From JACDAN01 sp035707105 (GTDB lineage: Bacteria; Actinomycetota; Thermoleophilia; Gaiellales; Gaiellaceae): DNA of 41,202 nt. Below are positions 15,431-23,155 of this stretch, piece by piece. A program made the position numbers and the translations under genes. Under the pieces are notes generated by a model that did not search any database, had not been told where the DNA came from, and worked only from the letters and a program-made list of their open reading frames with translations. The first letter of the stretch is position 1; each line of letters begins with the position of its first letter. The stretch lies in assembly GCA_035707105.1 (NCBI GenBank), contig DASSUI010000075.1:1-41202 (forward strand). Reading direction: 5' to 3'.

Positions 15431-16550
15431 CCGGCAGCCAGAGGACTGCGGCGAGCGGGAGGAACGGGTACGGGCCGAAGCGGTCGTCCAGCACGCCGAT
15501 CTCGAGGAGCACGCCCGCCAGGCCGTAGCCGATGATTCGGTAGGTCTGTGCCCCGTAGGCGATCGTGTCGTCCCAGAGTGCGCCCGGGTCCCAGATCGCG
15601 AACGGGATGATCCCGATCACGACGATGCCCGCGAAGAGCGCGGCCGCGCGCCAGAGCACGGCGCGCGGGGCGCGCGCCACCACGGCGACCGCCAGGAAGG
15701 GGAGCGCGATCAGCGCGAACTGCTTCAGGAGGACGGCGCCGGCGAGGCACGCCGCCGCCGCCAGGTAGCGCGTCCTCGCGACGAACGCGAAGGCGAGCAC
15801 CGTCAGGAGCAGGCTCGGCGCGTCCGCCGTGCCGAACCACGCCGCCGTCGTCGCGAGCGGGTTGGCGGCGAGCGCCGCGCCGAGCGCGAGCCGCCAGTGG
15901 AGCGGCGCGTCGAACAGGAGCGCAGCGCCGAACAGGCCGAGCGTGCAGAGAAGCACCAGCATCCGGTAGTCGTCGAACGGCTCCGGGAGCAGCCTCCACG
16001 CCGCCGCCGTGAGCGCCGTGCCGGGGAAGTATGCGAAGTGGTCGAGCGCGACCTGCGGGATCCGCGCCTCCGGCTGGGCGGCCGGATACCACCGCCGCAG
16101 GCCCGTGTCCCGGTAGTCGTGGCCGTACGGATTGTCGCCGTCGAGGAGGAGCTCGCCCGCGATCTCGATCTGGTACGTCGAGTCGTTCGTGTGGTACCAG
16201 GGCGCCGTGGAGTCCCTGAGGCCGACCTGCAGGAAGGTCGCCGGGAGTATCAGGAGCCCGACGACCGCCGCGCAGACCACGGCGACGAGCGCCGGGCGCA
16301 CGACGCGCCGCGCGAGCAGCACGGCCGCCCCGAGGCCGATGACGAGCCCTCCCACGAGTGCCGCCGCCCGCAGGAGCGCGATGTCGAAGTCGCGGTCCGC
16401 GGCCTTGACGAGCAGCCGGAACGGGCCCTGCGGGTCGGTCCCTCCGGAGCGCATGTGGAAAGGCCACGCTTCCGAGCCAAGCTCGGGAATCGTGATCGCG
16501 ACGAGGATCCCGAGGACGCCGAGGACCGCCGCAGCCTCGCGCCGCGTCAC
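15231..16550 (-). CDS. Polytopic membrane protein, GT-C/GT87-like glycosyltransferase
   Basis: 439 residues with about ten or more hydrophobic segments. The first extracytoplasmic loop carries YHTNDSTYQIEIAG and DGDNPYGHDYRDTGL, the kind of acidic loop seen in GT-C polyprenyl-phosphate-sugar-dependent glycosyltransferases (DUF2029/GT87 relatives). LLKQFALIALPFL also fits that group. The start is the GTG at 16550, sharing GTGA with the stop of the O-antigen ligase-like gene; the frame continues upstream only as a shadow. The last 200 bases overlap the propeller gene on the other strand. Donor and acceptor are unknown. Confidence 0.72.
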   Translation of the reverse strand: MTRREAAAVLGVLGILVAITIPELGSEAWPFHMRSGGTDPQGPFRLLVKAADRDFDIALLRAAALVGGLVIGLGAAVLLARRVVRPALVAVVCAAVVGLLILPATFLQVGLRDSTAPWYHTNDSTYQIEIAGELLLDGDNPYGHDYRDTGLRRWYPAAQPEARIPQVALDHFAYFPGTALTAAAWRLLPEPFDDYRMLVLLCTLGLFGAALLFDAPLHWRLALGAALAANPLATTAAWFGTADAPSLLLTVLAFAFVARTRYLAAAACLAGAVLLKQFALIALPFLAVAVVARAPRAVLWRAAALFAGIVVIGIIPFAIWDPGALWDDTIAYGAQTYRIIGYGLAGVLLEIGVLDDRFGPYPFLPLAAVLWLPVTAWLLWNQWRSGRLWIGAASFAVSIFGLLYLGRVFQNSYLIWPLTAVLVAFLLAYAERDDASARS

Positions 16551-18079
16551 TTCGTCGGCACTGGTTGCGGTCCGCGGATCGGGGAGCTTTCGGCGGGAGC
16601 GGTCGCCCGCGCCTGCACGGGCGCTGGGACAGCGAGGTACGCGGCGCCGATCCCGAGCGTGAGCCAGGTGATCGGATCCTCGAAGAAGCCGCTGTACGCG
16701 AGCGCGTGTGTGAAGAGCGCGAGGAGCACGGCCCCGAGGGCGAGGGCCAGGGTGGGCCAGGCGTGGCGCAGGATCAACAGCATCCGGGCCGCCGCAGCGA
16801 GCAGCAGGACGTAGAGGGCGAAGCCGACGAGGCCGAGCTCGGCGGCCACGGTCAGCGGAGTCGTGTGTGACACGAATCGGGCCTCGCGGGCGCTGCGCCC
16901 GGCTCCCAGCTCTCGGCTCACCTTCGGCTGGGCGCCGAGGCCCACCCCGACGAGCGGCTGCTCGCGCGCCACGTCGACGGTCAGCTCCGCCCGCTGCCAG
17001 CGGCCGCTCGTCAGCTCGCTGATCGACTTGTCGCGCGCCTCGACGGCGACGAACCCGGCCGCGATGAGGACGGCGGCCGCGGTCGCGACGAGGACGATGC
17101 GGCGCGCGAGCGGATCGCCGGCGGCGATCGTCACCGCGGCGGCCACGACGAAGAGCGCGGCCATGCTCGACTGGGAGTAGGAGAAGTAGAGGCCGGCGAA
17201 GAGCAGCGCCATGAGCGGCGCGGCGTACAGGAGCCGGATGTGCCCTGCCCAGATCAGCACGAGCAGCACCGCGAAGCCGAGCACGACGTGCCGGCCGTAG
17301 AGGCTCGGGTCGGTGAACAGGGACGTGACGCGGAAGAACGGCGAGTACGCGTTCGCGACCTGAAGCGCGGGCTCGTAGAAGAGCAGCTCCTTCGTCGCCT
17401 GCTGGTACAGGCCGACGGCCGCGAAGATCGAGGCAAGGCCGACCGCGATCGCGGCGAGCGCCCTCGGAAGCCAGGCGGCGAGCTCGGCCCGCGCGACGAC
17501 CGCGACCATCGCGGCGAAGGGAAGGAGGAAGAACGCGAGCAGGTTCGAGCCGGCGTCGATGTCCCGCGTCCACAGCAGCGAGACCGAGGCGAAGGCGAGG
17601 AAGGCGGCGACCGGGACCGCGATGAGTCGTGGCGGCGCGGCGAGCTCCGGCCGCCGAAGCGCCCGGTAGAGGAACGCGAGGGCGGAGGCGGCGAGCACGG
17701 CATACAGCGGGATCAGGCGGCCCAGCTTCCCGCTCTCGGCCACCGCGAAGAAGAATCGGTGGTCGCGGTCGAAGTCGACAGGAGGGCGGAAGGGCGCCGC
17801 AACAACGAGCGCGGGAACGGTGAGGAGTGGAAACCGGACGAAGACGGCGGCGGCTGCGGCCAGGACGAGCAACCCGCCAACGCCGGCTCCGACAGCGGCT
17901 GGCGAAGCTGCCTTGTCGAGAGCATCCGTGCCGGCAATCGAGATCGCGAGCAGGGCCTCGGCGGCGGCGAGGAGCCCGAAGCCGGCGAACAGCAAGACGC
18001 GGCGGCCGGCGACGATGGCGAGCGCGGCGCCGCCGGCGCCGACGATCCCCGCGAGCTCCGCCAGTCCGGCCTCGTCCAT
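16547..18079 (-). CDS. O-antigen ligase/polymerase-like membrane protein (Wzy/WaaL fold)
   Basis: 510 residues with about 12-14 hydrophobic segments. A large extracytoplasmic loop near the C-terminal third contains RWQRAELTVDVAREQPLVGVGLG and then HTTPLTVAAELGLVGFALYVLLL. This is the conserved core of the Wzy_C/O-antigen ligase family, where an Arg and a His act in glycan transfer from undecaprenyl carriers. The start is the ATG at 18079. The gene is coupled at its 3' end to the GT-C-like gene, and together they suggest polymerisation or ligation of a surface polysaccharide. Confidence 0.82.
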   Translation of the reverse strand: MDEAGLAELAGIVGAGGAALAIVAGRRVLLFAGFGLLAAAEALLAISIAGTDALDKAASPAAVGAGVGGLLVLAAAAAVFVRFPLLTVPALVVAAPFRPPVDFDRDHRFFFAVAESGKLGRLIPLYAVLAASALAFLYRALRRPELAAPPRLIAVPVAAFLAFASVSLLWTRDIDAGSNLLAFFLLPFAAMVAVVARAELAAWLPRALAAIAVGLASIFAAVGLYQQATKELLFYEPALQVANAYSPFFRVTSLFTDPSLYGRHVVLGFAVLLVLIWAGHIRLLYAAPLMALLFAGLYFSYSQSSMAALFVVAAAVTIAAGDPLARRIVLVATAAAVLIAAGFVAVEARDKSISELTSGRWQRAELTVDVAREQPLVGVGLGAQPKVSRELGAGRSAREARFVSHTTPLTVAAELGLVGFALYVLLLAAAARMLLILRHAWPTLALALGAVLLALFTHALAYSGFFEDPITWLTLGIGAAYLAVPAPVQARATAPAESSPIRGPQPVPTK

Positions 18080-18091
18080 CCCCGGGGCCGG

Positions 18092-18097
18092 ATACTA
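18092..18097 (-). promoter_or_regulatory. -10 box upstream of the O-antigen ligase-like gene
   Basis: On the minus strand TAGTAT lies 12 bases before the ATG at 18079. It fits TANNNT; no -35 or Shine-Dalgarno is evident. The remaining bases up to 18287 show no gene that can be supported. Confidence 0.4.
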
Positions 18098-18287
18098 CGT
18101 CCCTCCGTCGAAATCGTTCCCCAGTGCCCGATCCAGCAATACATGCCGGCTTCTGGCCCGTGATCACGCGGCGCCGGAGCCCACCCTCCTCCTCACCCAG
18201 GTCTGCTGACCTTGGCTCGTCGGATCGCGGCCTCCGGCTTGGTGCTCGCGACCCAGAAGCTCGGCGGCATTCCTGGACGGGACACTC

Positions 18288-18923
18288 GTGATCAACGGCT
18301 GGAAGCGCGTGCTCGTGCTCGCGCCGCACACCGACGACGGCGAGTTCGGCTGCGGTGCGACCCTCGCGCGCCTCGTCGACGGCGGGACGGACGTCCGCTA
18401 CGTCGCGTTCTCGATCGCGACACGCTCGCTGCCGGAAGGGTTCCCGCCGGACACCCTGGCACGCGAGGTTCGCGAGGCGACCGCCGAGCTCGGCATCCCG
18501 GAGTCGCTCCTCGATGTCCACGACTTCGAGGTGCGCACGTTCCCTCAGCACCGGCAGGAGATCCTGGAGCTGCTGATCGCGCTCTGGGAGGACTGGAAGC
18601 CGGACGCGGTGCTGCAGCCGAGCCTGCGCGACATCCACCAGGACCACCAGGTGATCGCCGCGGAGGGCCTGCGCGCGTTCAAGCGGACGACGATCCTCGG
18701 CTACGAGATCCCCTGGAACAACTTCAACTTCGACTACCAGGCCTACGTCGCCCTCGAGAAGGAGCACGTCGAGCGCAAGGTGCGGGCGCTCGCGAAATAC
18801 GAGTCGCAGCAGCACCGGCGCTACTCCGACCCGGAGTACGTCTGGAACCTCGCCAGGACGCACGGCGTCAACGTCAACCGCGAGTACGCGGAGGTGTTCG
18901 AGGTCTACCGGGTCGTCGCGTGA
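18288..18923 (+). CDS. PIG-L/LmbE family deacetylase
   Basis: 211 residues. The zinc-binding signature APHTDDGEFGCGATL is at about residues 12-26, and the distal HQDHQ gives the third metal ligand. The family removes acetyl from N-acetylglucosamine-type sugars (MshB, BshB, PIG-L). The start is the GTG at 18288, just before the first strand (INGWKRVLVLAPH). It is coupled to the following PPOX protein by GTGA. The substrate is unknown; GlcNAc-containing thiols, lipids or glycans are all possible, and the flanking glycan genes favour a sugar precursor. Confidence 0.85.
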   Translation: MINGWKRVLVLAPHTDDGEFGCGATLARLVDGGTDVRYVAFSIATRSLPEGFPPDTLAREVREATAELGIPESLLDVHDFEVRTFPQHRQEILELLIALWEDWKPDAVLQPSLRDIHQDHQVIAAEGLRAFKRTTILGYEIPWNNFNFDYQAYVALEKEHVERKVRALAKYESQQHRRYSDPEYVWNLARTHGVNVNREYAEVFEVYRVVA

Positions 18924-19390
18924 ACGTGCCTCGGCGAAGCCGGCCCCGGTTCGGGCCGCATTACGGCATCTCGACGGATCCGGAGGGGATGCTCGACTGG
19001 ACCTGGGCCGAGGATCGGCTCACTGGGTCACGCAACTACTGGATCACGACCACCGGCGAGGACGGAGCGCCGGCGGCGGCGCCGGTGTGGGGCGTGTGGT
19101 TCGAGGGAGCCGTGTACTTCGGCACCAATCCGAAGTCACTCAAAGCGCGCAACCTCGCCCGTGATCCGCGGGTCGTGATCCACCTCGAGAGCGGCGACGA
19201 GGTCGTGATCCTCTACGGGGAGATGGAGCGCGACACGCTTCCGCCGGACGCGCTGGACGCCTACGACGCCAAGTACTCCTACCGCCCGACGGTGACGGAA
19301 GGGTGGTTCGTGCTTCGCCCCCGGCGGGCGGTCGCATGGGTCGAGCGGGACTTTCCGCGGACCGCGACCCGGTTCGACTTCGCCGGGTAG
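18920..19390 (+). CDS. PPOX-fold (pyridoxamine oxidase-like, FMN/F420) protein
   Basis: 156 residues with the split-barrel flavin/deazaflavin-binding fold. YWITTTGEDGAPAAAPVWGVWFEGAVYFGT, shown here by its ends at about residues 37 and 66, is the strand-turn-strand start. It is followed by SLKARNLARDPRVVIHLESGDEVVILYGE, where SxKxRNL is typical of cofactor-phosphate contacts. Many actinobacterial members use F420. The start is the GTG at 18920, overlapping the previous stop; a second GTG at 18926 is an alternative. The substrate is unknown. Confidence 0.8.
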   Translation: MNVPRRSRPRFGPHYGISTDPEGMLDWTWAEDRLTGSRNYWITTTGEDGAPAAAPVWGVWFEGAVYFGTNPKSLKARNLARDPRVVIHLESGDEVVILYGEMERDTLPPDALDAYDAKYSYRPTVTEGWFVLRPRRAVAWVERDFPRTATRFDFAG

Positions 19391-19405
19391 CCCGTCGTGT
19401 CGGGC
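19390..19405. terminator. Weak hairpin between convergent genes
   Basis: GCCCG (19390-19394) and CGGGC (19401-19405) make a 5-bp stem with a 6-base loop, between the PPOX stop and the end of the convergent SRPBCC gene. It is short, so this is only a suggestion. Confidence 0.3.
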
Positions 19406-19415
19406 GACCACGCGC

Positions 19416-19916
19416 TCAGCCCGTGACCGCCTCGGCCTGACGCACGTACGTCGCGCCGAGCTCCTGGAACCGGGCCGACCAGTCCGCCTGCCCGCCGGAG
19501 AGGTGCGCGGCAAGGGAGTCGAGGTGGGAGTGCCAGCCGGCGCCGTAGCCCGCGATCGAGCCGGGCGGCAGTCCGCGATGGTCGAGGACGAGGATCGTGC
19601 CGTTGCCGTCCGGGCGCAGCTCGAAGCGGGCGACGCTGTCCGGCTCGCCGGGGTAGGTCCAGTTCAGCTCGATCACCCGGCCCGGGTCGAGGGCGAGGAT
19701 CGTGCCGTCCGTCTCCTGCGTCCCGTCGCTTTCCTGCCAGCGCAGGAGGAAGCGGCCGCCGACCCGGAGGTCGAGCTCCGCGACGTCCGCGAGCCAGCGA
19801 CGGAGCCGGTCGGGCTCGGTCAGCGCCGACCAGAGCTCCTCCGGGCTCGCGTCGTAGCGGCGCTCGAAGCGCACGCCGCACCGGTCGCCTTCAGTCCTGA
19901 GCCGTCCCTCGTCCAC
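19416..19916 (-). CDS. SRPBCC/AHSA1-domain protein
   Basis: 166 residues with the START-like helix-grip fold of the AHSA1 family. RRYDASPEELWSALTEPDRLRRWL at about 19-42 is the usual N-terminal block. DLRVGGRFLL, VIELNWTYPGEPDSVARFEL and the C-terminal GWHSHLDSLAAHL follow. These proteins bind hydrophobic ligands or act as small enzymes. The start is the GTG at 19916, inside the 3' end of the ArsR gene. ArsR plus AHSA1 is a common actinobacterial pair; the ligand is unknown. Confidence 0.88.
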   Translation of the reverse strand: MDEGRLRTEGDRCGVRFERRYDASPEELWSALTEPDRLRRWLADVAELDLRVGGRFLLRWQESDGTQETDGTILALDPGRVIELNWTYPGEPDSVARFELRPDGNGTILVLDHRGLPPGSIAGYGAGWHSHLDSLAAHLSGGQADWSARFQELGATYVRQAEAVTG

Positions 19917-20208
19917 GTTGTCCCCTCCTCAGTTCGGTTTCCAGTGCGTCGAGCCGGTTCGTCCAGAAGCGGCCGAGCCAGTCATCCACCTCCGTGAGCC
20001 CGGCCGCGTCCAAGGAGTACAGCCGCCGGGTGCCTTCGCCCCGCGCACGGATGAGCCCGTGCTCCCTGAGCACCCGCAGATGCTTCGAGACGCCGGGCCG
20101 GGAGATCTCGAACGCCGAGGCGATCTCGCCCGCCGAGCGCTCGCCGTCGGAGACGAGCTCGACGATCCGCCGTCTGGTCGGGTCGGCGAGGGCGTCGAAT
20201 GCGCTCAC
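19891..20208 (-). CDS. ArsR-family winged-helix repressor
   Basis: 105 residues. The winged helix shows LADPTRRRIVELVSDGERSAGEIASAF and the recognition helix region SRPGVSKHLRVLREHGLI, followed by the wing RGEGTRRLYSL. No metal-binding Cys pair (ELCVCDL type) is present, so it probably senses something other than arsenite or heavy metals. The GTG at 20208 lies 6 bases after a -10 box, so the mRNA is probably leaderless. It overlaps the SRPBCC gene by 26 bases, and an operator in its own promoter suggests autoregulation. Confidence 0.9.
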   Translation of the reverse strand: MSAFDALADPTRRRIVELVSDGERSAGEIASAFEISRPGVSKHLRVLREHGLIRARGEGTRRLYSLDAAGLTEVDDWLGRFWTNRLDALETELRRGQRGRGTAQD

Positions 20209-20214
20209 CGGGCA

Positions 20215-20244
20215 AGCGTAACCATAGGGTTACGTAACTGTCAA
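20215..20244 (-). promoter_or_regulatory. ArsR promoter with operator between -35 and -10
   Basis: On the minus strand TTGACA (20244-20239) and TACGCT (20220-20215) are separated by 18 bases. The spacer and -10 hold GTAACC-n4-GGTTAC (20218-20233), and the adjoining GTTACGTAAC (20229-20238) is a perfect palindrome. Repressor bound here would block RNA polymerase. The GTG start is 6 bases beyond the -10. Confidence 0.7.
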
Positions 20245-20277
20245 GGCACAGACATCTGCCGAAGAAGAATGCGCCGC

Positions 20278-20928
20278 CTAGCTGACGGCAATCCTTGCGG
20301 CGAGCTCGCGCGAGATCGCGTGCTCCCGGCCCTCGACGCGGATCGTCAGCGGCCCTTCGAAGGGCGCCGAGTCCCGGACCTCGACCCGGTTGCCCGGCGT
20401 GAGCTTCAGCTCGCAGAGGTAGCGGAGCAGCTCGCCGTCGCCGTCCGGGACACGGGAGACGATCGCCTTCTCGCCGGGCTCGAGCGACGAGAGCGGCGAC
20501 GAGGCGGTCGCGGAGATCTTCAGGTCGGGCCCGGGGATCGGGTCCCCGTGCGGATCGTGCGTGGGGAAGCCGAGCGTGCGGTCGATCTGGGCCTCGAGCT
20601 CCTCGGAGAGCGCGTGCTCGAGCCGGTCGGCCTCGTCGTGGAGCGCGTCGATCGGCAGGCCGAGCGTCTGCGAGAGGTACTGCTCGAGCAGGCGGTGGTG
20701 GCGGATGACCTCGAGCGCGATCCGCTCGCCCTTCCGCGCCAGCCGCGCACCACGGTAGGGCTCGTGCTCGACGAGGCCGAGCGACGCCAGCTTCTTCAGC
20801 ATCGCGGTGACCGACGGCGCCGAGACACCGAGCTCGTCGGCGAGGGCGGAGGTCGTCACCCGTCGGCCGGCGGCCTCGAGCTTGTAGATCTCCTTGACGT
20901 AGTCCTGGATCGCGTCGCTCAGTTCCAT
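20278..20928 (-). CDS. DtxR/MntR-family metal-dependent regulator
   Basis: 216 residues, full three-domain type. The N-terminal winged helix (about 1-62) has DYVKEIYKLEAAGRRVTTSALADEL and VSAPSVTAMLKKLASLGLVEHEPY. The metal-binding/dimerisation domain (about 65-140) has RHHRLLEQYL, HDEADRLEHALSEELEAQI and FPTHDPHGDPIP. The C-terminal SH3/FeoA-like domain starts at about 145. The family represses uptake or efflux genes when loaded with Fe(II) or Mn(II). It diverges from a multicopper oxidase and ZIP transporter, and the shared 22-base gap and the oxidase start carry a perfect operator. Which metal it senses is not readable. Confidence 0.92.
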   Translation of the reverse strand: MELSDAIQDYVKEIYKLEAAGRRVTTSALADELGVSAPSVTAMLKKLASLGLVEHEPYRGARLARKGERIALEVIRHHRLLEQYLSQTLGLPIDALHDEADRLEHALSEELEAQIDRTLGFPTHDPHGDPIPGPDLKISATASSPLSSLEPGEKAIVSRVPDGDGELLRYLCELKLTPGNRVEVRDSAPFEGPLTIRVEGREHAISRELAARIAVS

Positions 20929-20938
20929 TACTCTCAGT

Positions 20939-20944
20939 TAGAGT
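20939..20944 (+). promoter_or_regulatory. -10 box of leaderless multicopper oxidase transcript
   Basis: TAGAGT lies 6 bases before the ATG at 20951, and there is no room for a leader or Shine-Dalgarno. On the opposite strand TAAACT (20947-20942) could serve the DtxR gene. The two promoters overlap each other and the operator. Confidence 0.5.
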
Positions 20945-20958
20945 TTAGGCATGCCTAA
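20945..20958. promoter_or_regulatory. DtxR/IdeR/MntR-type operator over the oxidase start codon
   Basis: TTAGGCATGCCTAA is a perfect 14-base palindrome of the DtxR-family consensus type (TTAGG-centre-CCTAA). The ATG of the oxidase is its central ATG (20951-20953). It sits immediately after one -10 box and overlaps the other, so bound regulator should repress both the oxidase/ZIP transcript and its own gene. Confidence 0.8.
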
Positions 20959-21946
20959 GTTTACGCGGAAGGGGTTGATCGCAGGCGCGGCCGCCGGTGC
21001 CGCCGCCGCCCCGTTCGCGCGCCTCGCCTGGCCGGACACGGCGTCGGCGGATCCGAGCGCGACCCATCTCGGGCATGCCCACTCGGCCGCCGGCCATGCC
21101 GCCATGGTCGGGCCCGACGTTCCGGCACCGGGCGGGCCGAACGACCTGGACGACCTGCTGCTGCCCACGCCTGCCCTGCCGTACGAGCCTGGTCGCGTGC
21201 GGGAGTACGACCTGTTCGCCACGGACAAGACGATCGAGGTGGCGCAGGGAGTCGAGTTCGACGCGTGGACCTACAACGGCACGGTCCCGGGCCCGATCAT
21301 CCGCGCGACGGAGGGCGACCTCCTCCGCGTGAACTTCACCAACGGAGGCTCGCACCCGCACACGATTCACTTCCACGGGATCCACCCGGCGAACATGGAT
21401 GGCGTCTTCGAGGTCGTCGAGCCGGGAGGCGAGTTCACGTACGAGTTCGCCGCGCGCCCGGCGGGGATGCAGCTCTACCACTGCCACGCGACGCCGCTGA
21501 AGAAACACATTCACAAGGGCCTGTACGGCGCCTTCATCATCGACCCGAAGAAGCCTCGGCGGCCGGCGCAGGAGCTCGTCATGGTCATGAACGGCTTCGA
21601 CACGGACGGCGACGGCGAGAACAACTTCTACACGGTCAACGGGAAGGCGTTCTACTACGCGAAGTACCCGATCCGGGTCAGCAGGTCGAAGACGGTCCGC
21701 ATCTACCTCGCGAACCTGACGGAGTTCGACCTCGTCAACTCCTTCCACCTCCACGGCGACTTCTTCCGCTACTACCCGACCGGAACCGGCGACCAGTTCG
21801 AGTACACGGACACGGTCGTCCAGGCGCAGGGCCAGCGCGGGATCATCGAGATCGACTTCGCGAACAACGGCCTCTTCATGTTCCACGCGCACCAGTCGGA
21901 GTTCGCCGAGCTCGGCTGGATGGGCTTCTTCCAGGTCACGGACTGA
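20951..21946 (+). CDS. Two-domain multicopper oxidase, exported
   Basis: 331 residues. The N-terminus (KFTRKGLIAGAAAGAAAAPFA) is an export signal, possibly Tat-like but without a clear RR pair. A His-rich stretch follows (residues 39-51). Domain 1 has HPHTIHFHG (135-143) and YHCH with Cys178 plus HIH (186-188), giving a type 1 copper site. Domain 2 has FHLHG (265-269) and MFHAHQ, where Ala replaces the usual Cys, so domain 2 lacks type 1 copper. This fits small trimeric two-domain laccases rather than three-domain CueO. Substrates may be metal ions (Fe, Mn, Cu) or phenols. The stop overlaps the ZIP start, and the promoter has a DtxR-type operator, so a role in metal oxidation linked to uptake is likely. 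Confidence 0.88.
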   Translation: MPKFTRKGLIAGAAAGAAAAPFARLAWPDTASADPSATHLGHAHSAAGHAAMVGPDVPAPGGPNDLDDLLLPTPALPYEPGRVREYDLFATDKTIEVAQGVEFDAWTYNGTVPGPIIRATEGDLLRVNFTNGGSHPHTIHFHGIHPANMDGVFEVVEPGGEFTYEFAARPAGMQLYHCHATPLKKHIHKGLYGAFIIDPKKPRRPAQELVMVMNGFDTDGDGENNFYTVNGKAFYYAKYPIRVSRSKTVRIYLANLTEFDLVNSFHLHGDFFRYYPTGTGDQFEYTDTVVQAQGQRGIIEIDFANNGLFMFHAHQSEFAELGWMGFFQVTD

Positions 21947-23142
21947 TGAGCGAGTCGGTCGCCGCGGTCCGGGCGGGTCGCAGCTGGCGGCTGTGGGCGT
22001 TCGTGCCGCTCATCCTGCTGACCGCGGTCGTCGCCCTGTTCACGGCGGGCGGCTCGTCGATCACGGGCCTGCTCGGAGAGAACCCTCCGTCGCTCGACGA
22101 GTTCGACGTCCGCCGGGTCGAGTTCCACCCCGGCGAGATCCGGATCCGCGTCACGAACCCGCAGCGGGACGACCTCACCATCGCGTCGGTCACCGTGGAC
22201 GACGCGATCGTCCCCTTCGAGCTCGACGGACCGCGGACGCTGGGCCGCCTGCGGTCGAGCGAGATCGTCGTTCGCTACGACTGGGTGAACGGCGAGCCGA
22301 TCGCGGTCGGCGTCACGAGCTCGACGGGGATCCAGACGACGGAGGAGATCGCGGCCGCGACGGAGACGCCGGAGGCCTCGGCGAAGAGCGTCTTCGGCTA
22401 CGGGCTGATCGGCTTCCTCGTCGGGGTCGTTCCCGTCGCGCTCGGGCTGCTCTGGCTGCCCTCGCTGCGCCGTGCGGCGCCCGAGTGGCTCGCGGCGTTC
22501 ATGGCGCTGACCGCGGGACTGCTCGCGTTCCTCGCCGTCGAGGCGCTGTCCGAGGCGCTCTCGCTGCAGGCCCGGCTCCCGAGCGCGCTCGGCGGCGCGG
22601 GGCTGGTGCTGCTCGGCGTGGCGTTCAGCTATCTCTTCCTGACCGCGGTCTCCTCGCGCCTCGGCGGCCGGGAGGGTGGAGGCGGGGCCGGCGGCCTAGC
22701 GCTCGCGACGCTGGTCGCTATCGGCATCGGCCTGCACAACATGGGCGAGGGCCTCGCGATCGGCTCGTCGTTCGCGCTGGGCGAGCTCGCGCTCGGGACG
22801 TTCTTCATCGTCGGCTTCATGATCCACAACGTCACCGAGGGGCTCGGCATCGCTGCCCCCCTCTCCGAGGGGCGGAGCGTTCGCTGGCAGCGGCTCGTCC
22901 TGCTCGTCGCGGTCGCCGGGGGCCCCGCCATCCTCGGCGCGTGGCTCGGCGGGTTCCTGACGAGTGACCTGCTCGGCGTCGTCTTCTTCGCCGCCGCGGC
23001 CGGTGCGGCGTTCGAGGTCGTCGTCGAGGTGGCGCGCTACGTCGCGCGGAAGGCTCCGGGCGGGCTGTCCTCGCCGCACGTCCTCGGCGGCTTCCTCGCC
23101 GGCGTGGCCGTCATGTACGTGACGGGCCTCCTCGTCGGCTGA
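21946..23142 (+). CDS. ZIP-family metal transporter with N-terminal extracytoplasmic domain
   Basis: 398 residues. TM1 (about 17-35) is followed by a roughly 100-residue beta-rich extracytoplasmic segment (about 45-140). Then come seven or eight TM segments of the ZIP type. Metal-site helices carry HNMGEG (264-269) and HNVTEG (294-299), the binuclear centre of TM4 and TM5. The intervening loop is Gly-rich rather than His-rich. ZIP proteins import Zn, Mn or Fe. The first TM and its domain are not part of typical ZIP proteins. The gene is coupled to the oxidase by one shared base and is presumably under the same DtxR-type operator. Confidence 0.87.
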   Translation: MSESVAAVRAGRSWRLWAFVPLILLTAVVALFTAGGSSITGLLGENPPSLDEFDVRRVEFHPGEIRIRVTNPQRDDLTIASVTVDDAIVPFELDGPRTLGRLRSSEIVVRYDWVNGEPIAVGVTSSTGIQTTEEIAAATETPEASAKSVFGYGLIGFLVGVVPVALGLLWLPSLRRAAPEWLAAFMALTAGLLAFLAVEALSEALSLQARLPSALGGAGLVLLGVAFSYLFLTAVSSRLGGREGGGGAGGLALATLVAIGIGLHNMGEGLAIGSSFALGELALGTFFIVGFMIHNVTEGLGIAAPLSEGRSVRWQRLVLLVAVAGGPAILGAWLGGFLTSDLLGVVFFAAAAGAAFEVVVEVARYVARKAPGGLSSPHVLGGFLAGVAVMYVTGLLVG

Positions 23143-23155
23143 TTCAATCGGGCGC

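Noticed and set aside
15231..18863. Single 1210-residue minus-strand protein
   Set aside because: The reading frame is open, but only the part from the GTG at 16550 resembles a protein. The rest is the complement of the O-antigen ligase-like gene in another frame and of the PIG-L gene.
20951..21946. Copper nitrite reductase (NirK)
   Set aside because: The domain motifs are those of a two-domain laccase-type oxidase (HFHG, YHCH, HLHG, HAH with trinuclear-site histidines) and not the NirK pattern; no denitrification genes are nearby.
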